64,000 nt of DNA, from NCBI GenBank assembly GCA_015065005.1, contig SVRE01000005.1, forward strand, positions 1 to 64,000, given 5' to 3'. The notes below the pieces were generated by a model. It was not told where the DNA came from. It saw only the letters and a program-made list of their open reading frames with translations, and made no database searches. Every line of letters starts with the position of its first letter. The first letter of the stretch is position 1. This DNA comes from Oscillospiraceae bacterium. Its GTDB lineage: Bacteria; Bacillota; Clostridia; Oscillospirales; CAG-272. Positions 62,702-64,000 of this stretch are shown one piece after another. A program made the translations under genes and the position numbers.

Positions 62702-64000
<1,299 letters not shown>

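Overview
The window looks like a chromosomal segment of a low-GC Gram-positive bacterium, most likely an anaerobic, gut-type member of the class Clostridia. The evidence is a T-box leader on thrS, a THF riboswitch on a folate transporter gene, formate-tetrahydrofolate ligase, a high-molecular-weight rubredoxin-like flavoprotein, BioY and FolT transporter subunits, strong AGGAGG ribosome sites, consensus sigma-A promoters with 17-base spacers, and large secreted leucine-rich-repeat and cysteine-motif proteins of the kind common in gut Clostridia. No rRNA, prophage, CRISPR array or plasmid gene was seen. Species cannot be named from the sequence alone.

Layout. 1-130: tail end of an IS3-type insertion sequence. 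189-2803: rubredoxin-like flavoprotein and thrS with its T-box (minus strand). 3114-4828: small membrane protein and FAD oxidoreductase. 4922-9081: a 1265-residue BspA-like lipoprotein, divergent from a frameshifted HTH regulator gene. 9140-12808: a four-gene minus-strand operon (10-TM metal exporter, ABC ATPase, FtsX-like permease with a His-rich loop, lipoprotein with a CPFC motif) behind a palindromic operator; this is the best candidate for an under-described system. 13014-14992: THF riboswitch, folT, folC. 15097-19430: polysaccharide export and synthesis cassette. 19476-20843: NfeD and SPFH membrane pair. 20900-24562: mtaB, an RluA-type pseudouridine synthase and an LCP-like protein. 24645-26812: birA-bioY and ung. 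26950-31407: ThuA and Gfo/Idh/MocA proteins, a SLOG protein divergent from a small XRE regulator, type II pantothenate kinase coupled to an orphan methyltransferase-like protein. 31408-31885: array of tiny hairpins and tRNA-Arg. 32031-36759: fhs-tsaE-tsaB-rpiB-araA. 36782-38386: secreted protein. 38651-46514: complete argGHCJBDF arginine cluster with a field of ArgR-like half-sites. 46695-48586: repeat lipoprotein and dispersed palindromic repeats. 48587-52003: Na/Pi cotransporter, SDR and esterase. 52186: tRNA-Lys. 53073-56024: large secreted multidomain protein. 56272-58394: rnhA, rpsF-ssb-rpsR, rpsT. 58802-64000: rpoB and the start of rpoC, which runs off the window.

How the genes work together. 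FolT, FolC and Fhs form a one-carbon/folate theme, with the riboswitch sensing THF. The arg cluster encodes the route from glutamate to arginine, with ArgJ recycling acetyl groups. BirA and BioY form a biotin pair. TsaE and TsaB serve tRNA t6A synthesis, and MtaB then thiomethylates t6A37. The ABC-2 exporter, sugar-1-phosphate transferase and glycosyltransferase, possibly with the LCP-like protein, would build and attach a cell-surface glycan. Where the ORF track start was an upstream TTG/GTG/ATG, I moved starts to the codon with a proper ribosome site; in several cases the track start lies inside a promoter or operator.
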